Origin: an uncultured Centipeda sp.
GTDB taxonomy: Bacteria; Bacillota; Negativicutes; Selenomonadales; Selenomonadaceae
Assembly: GCA_937925565.1 (NCBI GenBank)
Contig: CALALM010000373.1
Coordinates: 1 to 5,096 of the forward strand
DNA length: 5,096 bases
Reading direction: 5' to 3'
Part shown: one piece after another, positions 3,219 through 5,096 of the stretch
Position numbering within the stretch: the first letter of the stretch is position 1
How the letters are laid out: each line of letters starts with the position of its first letter
Notes under the pieces: model-generated
Seen by the model: the letters and a program-made list of their open reading frames with translations, nothing else
What the model was told of the DNA's origin: nothing
Databases searched by the model: none
Program-made: the position numbers and the translations under genes

Positions 3219-5096
3219 ATGAGACGGAGAGCGTATGTTGGGATTGCGGCGTTGGTTGCAGTCATCCTCTGCGCGGCAGTCCTCATTCATATTGTGCGCG
3301 CTCAGGCCTTCATGACCGAGGTCGGTCGGATGGCAGAGAGTCTCATGGCGCAGAAGCTGGGGACGACTGTGCACATCGGTTCGGTGGAGATCCGTTCTCT
3401 GCATGAACTGAAACTTGACGATATTGTAATCTATGATAAGCAGGCGGAGGCTGTGCTCCGTGCCGACGAGGCACGGGTAACGCTTCGTCTGCTTTCTTTG
3501 CTTTTAACGCCGGAAACCTCGATTGATGAAATTTCACTTACGGGTGCACATGCGCATATTGTGCGGCGTGCGGACGGTTCATGGAACTACGGGGATATTG
3601 GCGCAGATGATACGACGCCGAGTACGTTCGAGGGGCGTTTTCGTCTCGCCGATGCGACGGCGACGATCGATAGCGATGGCATACGGTATGAACTGGACGG
3701 GATTACGGGAACGGTCGATGTGGATCGCAGTGATGTATCCTATGATCTCACGGGTGCACTTATGGACGTTCCCCTGTGTGTGCGCGGCACCTATGTCGGA
3801 GGGACGCAGGAGCTCTATTTGTCGTCCAATGCTGCGGAAATGACGCCGCTTTTAGAACTCCTCCCGGAGGGAACCCTGTCGGAGGATGTGCACATTCGTC
3901 GTGTCCGAGCGGATCATGTGGGGCTGCATCTGCGCCGTGTCGATGGTGTGCTCACACTCGATGGACGTGCAGATGGTGTAAGCGGCACGGCAGAGCTCTA
4001 CGGCACGGAGACACAGGTGACAAGCACCGCGCTCACGTTCAACGAACGCGCACTCTTTCTCGCGGCAACGGCGGAGGCAGAGGGGCAGACGGCACGTGTT
4101 GACGGGACAATCCGTTTCGATACGGATGCGCCCTATCTCGACCTTACGGTGCGTGCGAAGGATTTCGCTGTCGACCGCATTTTAACGGACAGCCCCTACG
4201 CGGGAGCCGTGACGGCAGAGATCCGCGTGACGGGAACGCTCGTTGCGCTCATGGCGACGGGACACCTTACGGCTACAGAGGGGGCTGTGAATGATGTGTC
4301 CTTCCAAAATGCGGCGGCAGATGTTTCGTATGCGGACGGCGCGATTTCATTTCAGAATCTGACGGGGGAACTTTTTGGCGGTACGCTTTCGGGTGCGGGC
4401 ATTTTCAATACGGAAAGCAAATCCTATACGGCACATCTTACCGCCGACGGCATTGCGCTTGCGGGGCTGCGCGCGGCAGATATGCCCCTGCCGGATGGTG
4501 TGGACGGCAGCCTGCACGCCGACCTCGGCATCAGCGGGCAGGGGGCGGAGAGGTCTGCTCTTACGGTCTACGGCAGTGCGGAGGTGACGGACGGTTCCTA
4601 CCGCAATATTCCCGTGGAGCGTGCGAGCGCGTCCTTTATGCTGCGTGAAAATGATGTGACGATTGACTTTCTCAGCTTGAACCTCGCGAATGATTCGGAT
4701 CTTGGCGTCGAGGGGCGCATCATCGGCGGTTCCGCGCTCGATCTGCACCTTTATGGCGGGCATGTTGACCTCTCGCTGCTGAACGCGCTGGATGATCGCC
4801 TGAGCTTTTCGGGACTGGCGGATTTCAGCGGCGAAGTGCATGGAGATATCCATGACCCCTATGTGGAACTGAGCGTTTCGGCGACGAACGGTGATCTCCT
4901 GTATCAGCCGTTTGACAGCCTGCTCTTCCGCGCGGACGGTTCGCTCTCTGGAGTCGGCATCTATGATTTCTCGATGGAGCGCGGCGGACGTGAGGTCTGG
5001 CTCGTAAACGGAACGATCGGCTTCACGGGGGAGCGGCGTATCGATCTGCAAATCGATACGATGGGCGCACGCATGGAGGATGTGGCGGCGCTTGTC
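3219..5096 (+). CDS. tamB: AsmA/TamB-family envelope protein, 3' end beyond the window
   Basis: The frame is open for 626 codons to the window edge with no stop, so the gene is partial. The start ATG lies 9 bases after the tolC stop, and its ribosome-binding site AGAGG overlaps that stop, which suggests translational coupling. The N-terminus is MRRR followed by a single membrane anchor (about 6-26). Then comes the AsmA/TamB opening pattern: VHIGSVEIRSLHELKLDDIV (51-70), a segment of ADEARVTLRLLSLLL type, and DGSWNY (119-124). The rest is a long run of alternating polar and hydrophobic beta strands rich in Gly, Asp and Thr. That is the repetitive groove-like beta structure by which AsmA-like proteins (TamB, YhdP, YdbH) bridge the periplasm, in outer-membrane protein assembly or phospholipid transport. 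The C-terminal DUF490/TamB domain that would settle TamB against other AsmA-like members is not in view, so the symbol is provisional. Confidence 0.82.
   Translation, partial: MRRRAYVGIAALVAVILCAAVLIHIVRAQAFMTEVGRMAESLMAQKLGTTVHIGSVEIRSLHELKLDDIVIYDKQAEAVLRADEARVTLRLLSLLLTPETSIDEISLTGAHAHIVRRADGSWNYGDIGADDTTPSTFEGRFRLADATATIDSDGIRYELDGITGTVDVDRSDVSYDLTGALMDVPLCVRGTYVGGTQELYLSSNAAEMTPLLELLPEGTLSEDVHIRRVRADHVGLHLRRVDGVLTLDGRADGVSGTAELYGTETQVTSTALTFNERALFLAATAEAEGQTARVDGTIRFDTDAPYLDLTVRAKDFAVDRILTDSPYAGAVTAEIRVTGTLVALMATGHLTATEGAVNDVSFQNAAADVSYADGAISFQNLTGELFGGTLSGAGIFNTESKSYTAHLTADGIALAGLRAADMPLPDGVDGSLHADLGISGQGAERSALTVYGSAEVTDGSYRNIPVERASASFMLRENDVTIDFLSLNLANDSDLGVEGRIIGGSALDLHLYGGHVDLSLLNALDDRLSFSGLADFSGEVHGDIHDPYVELSVSATNGDLLYQPFDSLLFRADGSLSGVGIYDFSMERGGREVWLVNGTIGFTGERRIDLQIDTMGARMEDVAALV

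Noticed and set aside
1884..3404. Minus-strand open frame of 506 codons
   Set aside because: It is the antisense shadow of tolC and the start of the tamB-like gene. The product is extremely Arg/His/Cys-rich with no domain, as expected from the mirror of a GC-rich coding sequence.
4347..5051. Minus-strand open frame of 234 codons
   Set aside because: Antisense to the AsmA/TamB-like gene, which is open through the whole stretch with a coherent beta-strand pattern.
1..5096. CRISPR array, tRNA, rRNA, integrase or phage signature
   Set aside because: No regularly spaced repeats, no cloverleaf or rRNA-like stretch and no recombinase-like protein were found on either strand.

Overview
The window reads as a piece of chromosome from a diderm (outer-membrane-bearing) Firmicute, most likely a Negativicute of the Selenomonas type. 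This is an inference from three things: a TolC-type outer-membrane channel gene directly followed by an AsmA/TamB-family gene, strong purine-rich ribosome-binding sites of Gram-positive style (AGGAGG-like), and GC-rich genes separated by very AT-rich promoter regions. No rRNA or tRNA gene and no 16S-level evidence is present, so the taxon is not proven.

Left part (1-460): a small HicA-type toxin gene on the minus strand with a near-consensus promoter. A short palindrome lies across the promoter's -10/spacer region. The expected hicB partner would lie beyond the left edge. Between hicA and the next gene are two tandem stem-loops, one of which is a good intrinsic terminator for the gene to its right, and a short region (about 393-460) with no gene.

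Middle (461-1694): a complete crotonase-superfamily (enoyl-CoA hydratase/isomerase-like) gene on the minus strand. It appears to lack both catalytic glutamates of classical enoyl-CoA hydratases. Upstream of it, on the same strand, is a tiny ribbon-helix-helix (CopG/Arc-like) DNA-binding protein gene whose start and body are in different frames, separated at a run of seven A. Its promoter is back-to-back with a strong promoter for the tolC-like gene. The tolC leader carries a perfect 8+8 inverted repeat just after the predicted transcription start.

Right part (1695-5096): a tolC-like outer-membrane efflux gene, probably starting at a TTG codon, and 9 bases downstream an AsmA/TamB-like gene that stays open to the window end (626 codons seen). 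The two are almost certainly one transcription unit serving the cell envelope: the first forms an outer-membrane/periplasmic export channel, the second an inner-membrane-anchored periplasm-spanning protein linked to outer-membrane protein or lipid delivery. In Negativicutes such genes often begin a large outer-membrane biogenesis cluster (BamA, OmpH/Skp, Lpx genes), which may follow off the right edge.

I see no clear new multi-gene system. The points most worth a second look are the frameshifted RHH gene beside tolC, the operator-like palindrome in the tolC leader, and the atypical active site of the crotonase.
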